Below, piece after piece: positions 22,116-34,558 of a stretch of DNA of 64,000 nucleotides. The translations under genes were made by a program, and so were the position numbers. How positions within the stretch are numbered: position 1 is the stretch's first letter; each line of letters begins with the position of its first letter. The notes beneath the pieces were generated by a model. That model worked only from the letters and a program-made list of their open reading frames with translations, was not told where the DNA came from and did no database searches. The stretch comes from Carnegiea gigantea (lineage: Eukaryota > Streptophyta > Magnoliopsida > Caryophyllales > Cactaceae): positions 22,914 through 86,913 of the forward strand of contig JAKOGI010002775.1 in the NCBI GenBank assembly GCA_029747015.1, given 5' to 3'.

Positions 22116-25100
22116 TGTAACGCCCCAAGATACTAATGACTTGATTTATGGAAAACACAACGGAAGACTTAATGATTGAAGGCACTACCGCCGTCCTGAT
22201 AAGGACAAGGCTCACTGAAACCATTTAATCTTACAACTCAAGTTCAAATAACAACATCTATTAAACTGAAACACTTTAAGACCAAAGTCCATAATAGTTG
22301 AATCTTCAATACAATCGACTTAATCGTACCATATGCGAACTCGCACTCCACACTACCCAAGTATAGACTCAACTTGACCATGAGGTCGATCCCAACATTC
22401 TTGTTGTACTGAATCCACTGTGAGCATCTGATGACTTCTAAAAGGGCTTGCCAAATAGAGAAACATGTAATACTTCATTACCTAAAATGAAAAACATGAA
22501 AACAATTCAAAAATATGAGCAAAAACTCAGTACATGCATTCTTATATTGTAAAACGAGCATAGAAACACCATTGATGGGTGCCCGCCTTTGTAATTCATT
22601 TAGTTTGCAATTACAATGAAAATGAAAGTAATATGAAACTGAATTGCTCATTATTATCTGGTTGTGAACCCCTTGCAATGATATGATCTATACATAGGTG
22701 TACATCTGTCAATTCGATCAAGAGTTAGCTTGAAGCCACGCAGGTAAATGATGGGCTGATGCCCTATAGATGATAACTGACGGGGTCACAAGTTAAATGG
22801 CAAATCACTATATAAATTGATTTATTGATAAACTCATTAAGAGTTGTAACTTAATAAACATGTTTTGCTTTCTAAAGATACAGGCAATGGACGTATCTTG
22901 AGTCTTTAAAAATGTCATCTGACTTGATATAAATGTCATTTGTTTCATAAATGTCATTTTACTTGATAAATATGTTCTGACTTGATAACAGTTATGCATA
23001 ACAGGGAATGATAACTAGGCCTCGACTCTGTTTCATAAATGACAATGTAGGTATGTGTAGTTAGTAAATGATCTTTACTCGCATAATTGAGTAAGTAAAA
23101 GTATGTGTAATAGAAATTGAATAATTAAATGGTGTATATAACTTGGGTATTTCAATATAACTTCAAAACTAAATTAATAAAAGTAATTAAATCTAATATG
23201 AAGTAAATGAAAGTAAAATAGGCCACAATGAGATAAATAAGATTATCAAGGAAAAGGTCTTGATGGTGATAAATAGAAGAGTGATTTTAGCCATTTTTGA
23301 TATAGGTTGCCGATACCATTCTGAATTGAGCAAGTATTGAAGGTTTAAGGCCAAGAGAGATATATCTTGGTTCAAAATAGCATAAACTACAATAAGTTGC
23401 TCTGATAAATATGATTTCTGAGTCAAAACTCTCCTGACTTCTCATATTTCATTCAGAAGTCCATTCAATACAGTTTTTCACCTCAAATAGATTATTGACC
23501 CCAATGAATGCTATTAAATGCCCCAAACTTGGTACTTTGTTTGTAATATTCATAACTGATTCAAAACGCACAATTAAGCTCCCAAAATGCTTGTTTCTCT
23601 TCTTTTCTCTCATAAATCGAGCTGAAAACCCCTATAAAATCCATGAATATTTATCTCCCCTTATGATAGCCTTACTTTGGCTAAAATGCTCAAAAACCAC
23701 TCCATGATAAACCTTACAAAATTTTGAATATATTTCTTTACATCAATATCCACAATCTCCCAATAAATCCATTTACTTACATAATTAGTCCAACTAACCT
23801 CTCTTGGTCACAAATGGGACTTTTCATGATTCACCAATTTAGCCAAAAATTTGTATAACATCCATTTTTGAAGCCATTAATATATCCAAACTCCAAACAA
23901 CTTCATTTATACCTAATTACTTAATTCGTATACAAAAACAGGGTAGTTTTTTTTCAAAATTCCATAACTCACTAATTACACCTCCACAATTCATGATATT
24001 TTTCCAAAAGCTCCCAAATATTATGGAGAATCTACAGTAAACTTTTTAGAATTTTTCTTCAAGTATCTGCGCAGAAATTGCAATAACAGCCCAATTTGCA
24101 CCAAAGTAGGGCAGTTCAATTCAAAATTTCATAACTCATAACATACATCTCCAAAATTCACGTAATTTTTCCAGAAATTGCCCAATATCATCTAGAAGCT
24201 ACCGTAAAAGTTCACAAATTTTGGACAAGCCAATTATTCCCAGTCATTCCGACAGCGGGTGACTGTAGCAAAAATCCGAAAATATCCACAATCCATGTGT
24301 GAACAATAAGCCTTAGATTATGGCCATCTCAAGTAAGCATCCAAAACACCACAATTAGATATAAAAATATCATTTAAGGCCTTGTATACATAACTTATAT
24401 CAAAATCACAATAAATGAAACAAGCAAGCTTGGATTCAACTTCCATGATTCAACTCATTTGATCACACTTCCAATTCATAACCCACAACTTTAAACATCT
24501 CCAAACTCAATAAAAATTACATAATAACTATCAATTTGATCATGTAAACAATAACCACAACTAAAACAACCCCAAAAATTTAAAATAAAACAAGTTAGGG
24601 TTGTGGATATACCTTACTTTAGGCTCGAATTAAAGGGAGGAGTGGTTGTTTTGAGTGATTTTGATGGTTGGCCATGATAGTTGGCAGTAAGGGGAAGTCG
24701 AGGTAGCCGGGACATGGCCAGAAAAGTGGCTGAAAACCACCAGAACTGGCGGCACAAGGGGCAGCAGCTGCTGCCCCTGTTTTCTGCCTATGCATGAGGT
24801 AGAGAGAGAAAGAAGAGGGTTGGGTTTTTGTTATTTTTGTTTGCTGAACTTTATGTGTAAAAATTTTCAGTTTATAGCCACATATGGCTGTAAATTTTCA
24901 ACCCAAAAAGTAGCTTTTTTCTAATTAAAATTAGGTGCTAAAATAAGCAATTAGTGAAATAACAAAGTTAGCAAAGTTTTAGGCTTTTATTTTGGGCCCA
25001 ACAAGCTAAGTTCTGACTTGAAATATTATTCGAAACATTGGAAAAATTTTATGTTATTTGGGATTAAAGTTTACTGAGGGTAAGAAAATAATTAGTCACT

Positions 25101-25426
25101 AAACTATACTTATCGGTGCTTAATATCAATTCACCTGATATTTAATCAATCAACGAAACTCGAATTAATAATCTATGAAACTAGAATTGCAAAGTGGGAT
25201 CCAAACAAAATATCCCCCAATCAGGATGATTTAATATGATAAATGAAAGTGAAAAATTTAAATGACATAAGGAAATTTGGTAAATATATGAATTGAGTGT
25301 AATTGAATTAATAAACATGATTTGCTTAAACAAATAACCATGAGTAATTAAATCAATAAACATGATTAATTAAATAAATAAATATGATTTAAATAAATAA
25401 TTATGGGTTAGGGTTGGGTTATTACA
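22116..25426 (-). repeat. Long 5' LTR of a chromovirus-like element (3.3 kb)
   Basis: On the minus strand it starts TGTAATAACCCAACCC at 25,426 and ends GGGGCGTTACA at 22,116, with a primer site next to that end. The length is 3,311 bp. A CT-rich leader followed by a Pro/Ala-type GCAGCAGCTGCTGCCCC palindrome lies near 24,760-24,800. No second copy of this LTR in the same orientation is in the window. Confidence 0.75.
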
Positions 25427-25719
25427 GGCATCGTGAAGTCCCTCAATGCCGTTGTGACGGTGCCCATGTCGGCTTCTTGAGTTTGCCTTTCTTCCCTAGT
25501 TTGACTTCTTGCACGTCGTCGAAGAGCTCGGAGAGTAGCTTCGATCTTGGGATCAAATGGAATCAAAACACCTGAATCTTGGCTTCTCCTGTGTATGCAA
25601 CAACAAGTACTACCAAAGGAGGTAAGCGGACTTAATAAAGAATAACAACAAAGGAACAAAATAAAAACAAAACTCTAGCCTCCAACCACACTTCAAGTTA
25701 TGATACCTAAGAAATCTTA
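25427..25719 (-). other. 5' leader of the Athila-like element
   Basis: Sequence between the primer site and the nested insertion. A minus-strand ORF at 25,408-25,659 overlaps it and partly runs from the neighbouring LTR; it has no known motif. This is probably 5' untranslated region plus the start of a lost gag. Confidence 0.4.
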
Positions 25720-25739
25720 TTCCCCGACAACGGCCCCAA
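25720..25739 (-). other. Primer binding site, tRNA-Asp type
   Basis: The minus strand reads TTGGGGCCGTTGTCGGGGAA, one or two changes from the TTGGCGCCGTTGCCGGGGA primer site used by Athila-like elements (complementary to the 3' end of tRNA-Asp). Confidence 0.8.
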
Positions 25740-25744
25740 AATCT

Positions 25745-27144
25745 TGTTCGCTTGAAAATAAGCTTTGAATTTATACTACAAGTGAACGGTTTATCGCTGC
25801 GTATTTGGGGTGTCATCCACTGAGAACAAGACTTTAGGATACCGAAATTAGTGATTAGGTTGAATCTAGAGAGGTAAAGAGTAAGTTTGAGAGTGAAAGA
25901 AACAAAGACTAGGCAAAATAGTAGTCTAAAATTCAATTGGGGGAAGAACTTAGATCGAGGGATTAGTCGCTAGTGGCTACTTATTCATACTAAGCATGGA
26001 TTCCCAAACTTGACTTAATCAACAAATGATTCACAAAGGGGGTGATTGGCTTGTTTGAGACCACCCAAACCTCTTTTTGAAGAGTAAACCTCTTTTTGAA
26101 GAGTAAGGGTAACCTTAATCACCAAGCCCACCTATTTTATGGGGGCTTGAAGGTTGAGGTTGAATATGGCCAACTTGCACCTAACAAGGCCTTGGGTTAT
26201 TTTCATACCCAACACTTGTTCTCTCGTCTTGTATCCATAAAGGGCGAATGACCACCTCTCAGTGTGATTATTCACCCCAAGTATTGGATGAAATGTCCTT
26301 TTGGGAATTTCATCGAATACTTGATGGGTAGAGAATGAGACCCCTAAATAACTTGAAAATTAAAGCAAGACAGGTTCACACCAAGTTTATTACGCCATCC
26401 CAGCTCCTAATCCCCAACCTAAGTTGAGAAAACTACTCACTAATCATTATCTCAACAATCCAATAGTCACAACCAATCATAATCAAATAAGCTAAAAAAA
26501 ACCAACTAAAGAGGACAAGAGAGAGAAAGAAGAATAAACTTAGATTAATGGAATGGAGAATGAATGTCTTCAAGTCTTTTAACAACAAAAACCAAGGAAC
26601 CCTAATCACTCTTAACCCTGAAACTAAGCCTAGAAAGTGTTCAAAGTGCTTTTACAAGCGAAACATCAAGCATGCTTGTAATTAGAAAAAACGGAGTATT
26701 TATAGGCTAAGTAAACTGGGAAAATGTGACAAGGGTTGCCTTAGAGACACCCTGGCCGTCACCTAGTAGTGGTGTCTAGTGACATGACGACAACTGTCAC
26801 CATCTCCTAGAAAACTGCAGGTGAGCGACGGTCAGCTCGTCGACTGTGGGATGCTCGTCGCCAGTCCTTGTGCCTTGCAAACTTCATCTTTGCCTTACTC
26901 ACTTGCTCCCCTCATGCCTTTGGGTCATCATCCTCGCTCTCACCTTGCTTGTTTCTAGGATTTAGCTCTCCCTCTTCCTTGAATATCTTAAAATTACCTT
27001 CAAAAAATCAAAAAAGGGATTAAAATAAGGTCAACGACATTCGAAGAGGCATTATATGATCAAATGCCTCTAAATCAAAGGAGAGTTAGGAAAAATGAAC
27101 TAAAAATGGGATATAAGCTTACTCAAAATTGGGATTTATTAGCA
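25745..27144 (-). repeat. 5' LTR of the Athila-like element
   Basis: 1,400 bp with + strand ends TGTTCGC...TTAGCA, primer site against the inner end. A TATTTATAGG TATA-like box (minus strand CCTATAAATA) lies at 26,696-26,705. A short local duplication, CCTCTTTTTGAAGAGTAA, occurs at about 26,070-26,107. Confidence 0.75.
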
Positions 27145-27775
27145 ACCAATCATCAAAGGAAGACTCAAATAAAATTTCTGAAGTTCAACTATTATATGAT
27201 AAAATGAAAATCATACATCTCTAAGCGGTAGCAGGGGATATTACAAAGTCCAAAGGGCATTCTTCTAAAGGCACATGTACTAGAAGGGTAGGCCAAAGTA
27301 GTCTTCTCTTAATATCTAGGAGCATTAGAGATCTAAGTATAGCTGCAATATCTATCTAAAAAGCAGTAGAATAAATGTCCAGCTGACCTCCCTATCATCT
27401 GGTGAAAGAAGGTAAGGGGGAAATGGTTTTTCTTGGAGACTGCATTCAGTTTTCTTTAGTAAATGCAAAATAGCCACCCAAATTAGACTTAAATGGGATC
27501 TAGCTCATTCTTGTCATTCATAGTAATGCCTATCTTTTTAGGAATAACTTGAACAAGACTAACACACTCACTATTAAAAATAAGGTGATAATCCCATGGT
27601 CTAACCACTTTAATATTTCCTTCCCAACTACTTCCTTCAAGGTCAATTTCAAGGGCCTTTAGTGGTCAATGGTAAAACTTAGTAATATCCTCAAAATGGA
27701 TCATATGTTGTATAATAGAGGGTCTGATGAACTTAATATCCTTTAAAATTCAACCTATGGCTTCCCTGTTGTTTA
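27145..27775 (-). pseudogene. Athila-like reverse transcriptase fragment
   Basis: The minus strand reads from the RT approach region (AIG ... DIKFIRPSI, HMIHFED) through DHGII, VLVLFKLF/VIPKK, NDKNELDPI, a degenerate KNHFPLP, FYCFLD, EKTT, and RRMPFGLCNIP at about 27,245-27,275. It ends at FDD, the catalytic box, at about 27,150. Frameshifts and stops are frequent. It is cut exactly where the LTR of the nested element starts (27,144), so that element inserted at the RT active-site codons. The remaining RT, RNase H and integrase were not found left of the nest. Confidence 0.85.
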
Positions 27776-27786
27776 GTCACCAAAAG

Positions 27787-28430
27787 TGCTAAATATTATA
27801 CCTCTATTCACCTAGATTTGAGTTATCTTCGAGCTTATTTTGTTCTTTAATAGGATTTATGTAGTTTTGTAGGTAATAAGTGGATGAGGAAAAAAAATCA
27901 AAAATTAAAGGTTAAAGAGATGATTTTTCATTAATTGGCACAGCGATCCAAATCTTGTGTAAGCCCAAACCGATCCTTGTTTTGTCCCTAGGCTAGAAGT
28001 CAATGCCTCATCCTTTTTCAACACACTAAGTCAAGCCCAGAAGATCATATGGCGATTAGCACATGAATGTTTGAAAAGTCTGGGATTGTAGCTGTGAAGG
28101 AATCAAAGAAATATGGCGGTGGAGTCCCTTTCTAAATAAATGAAGAAATTAGAAGTTGGTAGTTCGGTTCAATTAGGAAAGTGTGAAAGTTACTTGAAAA
28201 ATAAGAGATATATTGTAATTAGAAAATTGGAATTTTTTTTGAAGTAGGAATATAATTAGAAAAACATGGGGGGTTGCTACTAGTATAAATAGGGCTCATG
28301 GGTGCACTTTTAAAAATCATCTATTTCTTTCCGTCTCAATTCTAGCTTTAGTTTCTAGTAGTTTTAGAGATTATTTTAGTTTTAGTTTTATTTCAATTTT
28401 TCTAGTTCTAGTTTCAATTCAACTCTTACA
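27787..28430 (+). repeat. Athila-like LTR 5' part with promoter
   Basis: It starts TGCTAAATATTATACC at 27,787. About 60 bp (to GAGCTTATTTTGT) match the LTR start at 57,874 almost base for base. A TATAAAT box lies at 28,284-28,290, about 500 bp in. No primer site was found downstream, so the right limit is uncertain. Confidence 0.65.
28284..28290 (+). promoter_or_regulatory. TATA box of the Athila-like LTR
   Basis: TATAAATAGG, a strong plant-type TATA element, about 500 bp inside the LTR, followed by a T/C-rich leader. Confidence 0.55.
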
Positions 28431-29622
28431 GTTTCAATTTTAATTTGATTTTTACTCCTCCAAAAATTTTATCAATCAAAGTTTTGATTTATACTACTTC
28501 CTTTGGTTCATGGTGGATGGTTTGATTTTTACTAGTCCCAAATATTTGATAAGTTGAAACATGTGTTTAATTGTGATGCATTGCTCTTATGGATGTACCC
28601 TTTCTTGCTTCAACTCTTCGATTTTTGTTGTTTCATTATTGTTGAGAGTTGTTCTTACAAATTTGATCAGGTAGTATATTCATTAATGGGTTATGAGTTG
28701 AGTAGCTATGTTCAGTTTGATATGGAGTGACTGATGCTTCATAAGCCTTTGTCTCAACCTATTTTAGGAGGCTATAGCTTAGGTGTAATTCTGCAGCTGA
28801 CTTGGTATTATTATTTTATCCTTTGTATCTTGCGTATATCATGTCCTTTATTTTTTCTAGATGCTCCTTATCCCACAATGCGGACATTGTGTGATCTTGG
28901 TGTAGGGGATGGGCAGTCATGCTTTGAACTTTTTGAAAAAGAAAAAAAAGAGGAATTTTTTTTTGAAAAGCTAAAGAGATTTTCTCTTTTTTGTGATTTT
29001 GGACTTGTACTATTTGATTAACTTTGACTCTCTATGACTTACTATTAGTTTGTATATAAGTATTGTATGCATTATAGAGCCTAGTTCAAAGTGTGCCATT
29101 TCTTATCCCAGTTCTAACCCTATTATTCCATTATAGTGTTGATTCCAGCCCTTATTTATATATCACTATTATCTTAAGGTTTTAGGCTTTCATGGTTCAA
29201 TTTTCCCACTTGTCTTTTCATGCAGGCTAAAAAACTATATTAAAAAAAAAGTTGAAAAACTAGAAAAAGAAGCATAAAAAAATAAAAACAAAAAGTTATA
29301 AACTGGTGAACGACAAGTAACGCTTGGAGGCATGCACTATTATAAACTAGTGAATGACAAGTAACTCTTTGACTAACCTGCTATTGGGTGCTACCCTTTG
29401 ACGCAATACTACTACTAGGAAGGCTTGCTTCCTAGGTCAATAAGTCAATAAATTAGTCAAGTGGGATTGAGTCAAACATTGGAAAGCTAACTCCTAGGTG
29501 ATGGTACACTTGCACACAACACATTAGGATGGATTCACAGTTTTGAAAGTCTGTGAGGCGAAAAATTGATGTGTGGTTGTCATCCTTGAGAATTAAGAGT
29601 CTTGATATGTACATTGTGCACG
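28431..29622. other. Retroelement-derived debris left of the array
   Basis: No domain is recognised. A PPT-like CTTGGTGTAGGGGATGGG at about 28,898-28,915 resembles the tract at 57,841-57,852. A 44-bp-spaced direct repeat (TTATAAACT(G/A)GTGAA(C/T)GACAAGTAAC) starts at 29,296 and 29,340. The 95-codon forward ORF at 28,734 has no recognisable similarity. Confidence 0.4.
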
Positions 29623-31577
29623 TGATGGATATCTCCTAGGGCAAGATCTTAATTCTGAGCTATTTTCTCAATTCTGTGATAAATGACACTTTATGGAGTT
29701 TTACTTAAACTTGAAAAGGCCTAGCAATCAGCAATGGCTTAATTTAAACCCTATGATTGGATATAAAGCGTGTAGATGGCTGCCCCAAATAGTTTTGTTT
29801 CCAAGCGCAAAACACAATTTTCGTGCTTTAGTTTTCCTAAACCTCTAGGAGGTTTAGAGCCATTCGTTTGGGTTAGGATGTTGACCAACATCCTTAAATA
29901 CCAAGCCATGCAAAGAGATTCAAGTTAAACTAGGTTTAGCATGGAGATGACAAGCCCTAAATTAAATCATTTTAGTTTAGGCTATTTTTGAACCGGCTAT
30001 AAGTTTTAAGTTGAGTCATCTGTTTAAACTTAATTTAGCTATGATTTATTTACTAAGAGAGTTCATTAACATTCTAATAAACTTAATTATGCAATTAAAT
30101 CAACCTTAAATTAAGTATTATTATCCAAACTTTCAAAAGACTCAACACAGAAGGTCTCAAGTTCAGGCTAGCCACATACCTGAATTTTGTGAGCTTAATT
30201 ACTTAGGTCTCTTTGAGGTTCAAGTCAAACAGTGTGCAAAGGGTTTGAAGTTGAAGAAATAATCTTTCCAACAAAACACACTTCAGATCATTTGGACTTC
30301 ATTTGCCCATGCTAAATCAGTCTTTCAATTCAAACTATCTAAACTGCCAGTTGAGACAGAATGAGTTCAGTTTGGTGTATTGCATTCCTTAGACTTCTTT
30401 TCAGTTTAAGTATGAAATTCTTGCATATATTGCATCTACAAGATGTTATCTACCTGTTGCAATTGATAAATTCAAGTTAAGTCAAGTGAAGTTGAAGAAC
30501 CAGGTCGTTTTTCCAAACCGTGTAGGACGGAACCTTGTTTAGACTAGTCTGAGGTTTCTGTGGGCTTGGACCCTCAAATGAAGTTATAAATGTGTGATTC
30601 TACTTGAAGGAGTTAGGAGACATCCACAAAATTCCATCGATATGTGTGAATCTAAATCATGCCCACGTTTTGCGTGTGATATGTGGCGTCCAAACAATGC
30701 CTGCATTTTACCGAAATCTGCCTGGTTGCACCTAATTGGTGCATTTGGTGGTTGATGTCTTTCCAGCCATCCAATCTTGTCCAAGCAGTTTGATATGGTA
30801 GTTAAAAGAGTCTTAGACACAATCATAGAGCAACCAATTGAAGAACCAATGAGGAACAAGGAAGGATAGGTAGAAACATACCCATTGATTAGCCGCAAGG
30901 CAAAAAGGGAACCAACCACTTTACTACTATTCTTCAACATGAGGGCAGCTGCTCCCTTGCTTAATTGCCTGCCTAATATTAAGTTTACGTTTAAGTTTAA
31001 TGGTTAGCTGGACTCAAGGATTGTAATTAGTTTGATTAAGAAAGCTTTGTACTTTGTTGTTTTACTAAGCTAGATTTTAGTTTTACTTATCCTTTTTCAA
31101 GCTAGGTTAAGAGGTTTCCTAACCTTGAAGAAACCTCCTAATCTCTCCCTACGCAACTTGTACGAGCTCATTATGGTTTGCTCCTTGTAATCAGCTTGCT
31201 TTAGAAGCCTCACTTTGTAATCAGCTTGTTTTATCATCTTTAATGAAATTACATTAAGCTTTGCTCCTTGTGAAAAGCAAACATTTTACTTGCTTATCTC
31301 TAATTAGGCCAATTACAGTGGTGATCAAGTGAGTCTTAACTCTTGATTAGGTGGTGTTTCTGCATCCTAATTATGGTTAAAGGCCCTAAGCTTATTCTTG
31401 GTGGTGTTTTTGTATCCTTGAATGAGCTTAATTTCTCACTAGATTAGTCTTTGGTGGTGATTTATGTATCTAATGATTAGTTTAGTTCTAGCCTATATTA
31501 CCCTTGATTGTAATCTTTTTTTTGCTTTAGCTTTCACTCTTGTATTAAGTTAAGCTTAACCCTTGAGAGGCACATCA
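29623..31577 (+). repeat. Array LTR 1
   Basis: 1,955 bp with intact TGATGG...CACATCA ends. The sequence left of it (GTGCACG) is unlike the PPT that precedes every other copy, so homology begins exactly at the LTR terminus. A CTAAACCTC-TAG-GAGGTTTAG hairpin lies at 29,837-29,857. Confidence 0.88.
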
Positions 31578-32134
31578 ATTTTGGTATCAGAGGAAGTTTA
31601 TACTTGTGCCTGAAACCTATGTATCCATACACGAAAAACACAGAAAAAACCAAATACAAAAAACCAAATACGAATGTCAGCCCAAAAGGCACCATGTCCC
31701 AAGGGAAGTTATTCGAGATCAAGCATGAACTTGACTTCCTTAGCATCAATATACGTCTTTCTAGGTTTGAGATATATGACTTAAACGTCCAGACACAACA
31801 ACTTCAAGATGATCTACTCTCCTTAAAACTTGATATGAAAAGGGAAGCTCAACAACCCTTTGACTCAAAAACAAATGGATCAACATCAAGAAGGCAATGA
31901 GGTTAACTTCGATCTACCTCCTAAGTTTGATAAGTCTAAAGACGAATAGTAGGAAACTAAGGAAGAAGAAAAGATGAAGGGTTGAGAAGAGAAGGGTGCT
32001 TATGAGTTGAAGCAAAAAGAGATTGAGTATGAGCTTTAACACGAATTTGAGTCTTGCAACAAAGAGTTGGATTTTGAAAGGTGTCATTATTGTCAATAAG
32101 AATTGAGGACAATTCTATTCCAACAAAGGGAGAA
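31578..32134 (+). pseudogene. Array internal domain 1 with broken ORF
   Basis: The primer site TGGTATCAGAG starts at 31,582. The ORF starts with ATG at 31,694 and reads LDFLSINIRLSRFEIYDLN, but shifts frame at about 31,866 (after PFDSK) and has stops further on. The PPT lies at 32,124-32,134. The protein has no known domain. Confidence 0.8.
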
Positions 32135-34012
32135 CGATGGATATCTCCTAGGGCAAGATCTTAATTCTAAGCCATTTTCTAACTTCTATGATAAACGTTA
32201 ATTTGTGGAGTTTTACTTAAACTTCAAAAGGCCTAACAATCGATAATGGCTCCATTCAAACCATATGATGGGATATGAACGGCGTAGATGGCTGCCCTAA
32301 ACAGTTTTGTTCCCAAGCATAAAACACGATTTTTGTGCTTTCGTTTTCCTAAACCTCCAAGAGGTTTAGAGCCATTCTTTTGGGTTATGATGTTAACCAA
32401 CATCCTTAATTACCAAGCCGTGCAAAGAGATTCAAGTTAAGCCAGGTTTAGCATGGAGATTACAGGCCCTATATTAAACCATTTTAGTTTAGGCCATTTT
32501 TGACCCGACTATAAGTTTTAAGTTGGTTCGTCAACTTAAACTTAATTTAACTTTGAGTTATGTGCTTAGAGAGTTTATTGACATTCTAATAAGCTTAATT
32601 ATGCAACTAAATTAGTTTTAAATTAAGTATTTTCATCAAAAGTTTCAATGGATGCAAAATAAAAGGTCCCGAGTTCATGCCAGCAACATACCCAGTTTTT
32701 GTGAGCTTAATTACGTAGGGCTCTTTGATGTATAACTCAAATATTTTACCGTGGCATTGAAGTTCGAGAAGTTATCTTTCCAAAAAAACAAGTTTCAGCT
32801 AATTTAGAATTCATTTGCCCATCCAAATCAGTCTTGAAATCCAAATTGTGTAAACTACCGGTTGAGACAGAATGATTGTTGTTTCGTGTATTGCATTCCT
32901 TAGAATTTTTTTGGCTCTAAGTCTGAAATTATCACATATATTGGATCCCCAAGGTGGTATGTACCTATTCCAATTGATAAATTCAAGTTAAGTCAAGTGG
33001 AAATTGAAGAACCAGATCATTTTTGGAAACTGTGTAGGCTGGAACCTGGTTTGGACCAGTCTGGGTTTTCTGCAGATTTGGACCATCAAATGAAGTTATA
33101 AATGTGTGATTCCACTTGGAGGAGTTAGGAGACATCAATAAACTTGTAACCATATGTGGCAATCCAAATCATGCCCATGTTTTGCATGGGATATGTGGCT
33201 TCTAAACAATGCCTGCATTCCGCCTGAATTTGCCCGGTTGCACCTAATTAGTGCATTTGGTGCTTGATGCCTTACCAACCATCCAATGTTGTCCAAGTAG
33301 CTTGATATGGTAGTTAAAGGAGTCTTGGACACAATCATGGAGCAACCAATTGAAGAACCAATGAGAAACATGGAAGGATAGGCAGAAACATCCCCATTGG
33401 TCAACCGTAAAGCAAAAAGAGAACCAGCCACTTTACTACTATTCTTCCACATGAAGGCAGCTGCTCCCTTGCTTAATTGCTTGCCCAATATTAAGTTTCA
33501 GTTTAAGTTTAATGGTTAACTAGACTCAAGGATTGTAATTAGTTTGATTCAGGAAGCTTTGTACTTTGCTATTTTGCTAAGCTAGATTTCAGTTTTACTT
33601 AGCCGATTTTAAGTTAGGTTAAGAGGTTTCCTAACCTTGAAGAAACCTCCTAATATCTCCCCAGGCAACTTGTATGTGCTTCCAAAGGCTTTGGAAGCCT
33701 CACTTTGTAATCAGCTCATTTTTTCGTCTTGAATAAAATTACATTGAGCTTTGCTCCTTCTAAAAACCAAACACTTTACTAACTTATCTCTAACTAGGTC
33801 GATTGTAGTAGTGATCAAGTGAGTCTTAACTGTTAATTAGGTGGTGCTTCTGTATCCAAATTATGGTTAAGGGCCCTAAGCTTGTTCTTGGTGGTGTTTT
33901 TGTATCCAATGATTAGTTTAGTTCTAGCCTATATTACCCTTGATTGTAATCTTTCTTGGTTTTAGCTTTCACTATTGAATTGAGTTAAGCTTAACCCTTG
34001 AGAGGCACATCA
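32135..34012 (+). repeat. Array LTR 2
   Basis: 1,878 bp; the first base is mutated (CGATGG). An AATAAA signal lies at 33,732. About 80 bp are missing at about 33,905, between two GTATCC copies seen in sister LTRs, a deletion of the short-direct-repeat type. Confidence 0.85.
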
Positions 34013-34558
34013 GTTTTGGTGTCAGAGCCAGTTCATCCTTGTGCCTGAAACCCCGCATCCATACACCAAAAACACAAAAAAAAAAAAACCAAATACAAAC
34101 GTCTGCCTAAAAGGCGCCATGTCCCAAAGGAAGTTACTTAAGATCAAGCGTGAACTTGACTTCCTTAGCATCAATATACAACTTTCTAACTTCGAGATAT
34201 ATGACTTAAACCTCATGACACGACAACTTTAAGATGATCTACTCTCCTTAAAACTTGACATGAAAACGGAAGGTGAACAGCCCTTTGACTCAAAAGAAGT
34301 GTATCGACATCAAGAAGGCAATAAGGTTAACTTCGGCCTATTCCCTAAGTTCGATGAGTCTGAAGATGAGTCGGAGGAAATTGAGGAAGAAGAAAAGAAG
34401 GAGGGTCGAGAAGAGAAGGGTGCTGATGAGTTAAAGCAAAAAGAGATTGTGTATGATCTTCAAGATGAATCTGAGCCTTGCAACAAAGAGTTGGATTTTG
34501 AAAGGTGTCCTTATTCTTAAAAAGAATTGAGGACAATTCTTTTCCAACAAAGGGAGAA
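34013..34558 (+). pseudogene. Array internal domain 2, among the best-kept ORFs
   Basis: Primer site TGGTGTCAGAGCC at 34,017; ATG at 34,119. One frame runs the whole domain with stops only at about 34,230 and 34,518, then continues into LTR 3. It encodes a basic start (MSQRKLLKIKRELDFLSINI), a heptad-like LQ/LL stretch, and an acidic Glu-rich middle (about 34,365-34,420). A conserved Cys pair follows (SEPCNKELDFERCPYS, 34,473-34,520). No knuckle, protease or RT motif is present. I do not recognise the family; it may be a gag remnant. Confidence 0.75.

Noticed and set aside
28734..29021. 95-codon forward ORF as a host gene
   Set aside because: No recognisable domain, it lies in retroelement debris next to a PPT-like tract, and its C-terminal part comes from A- and T-runs.
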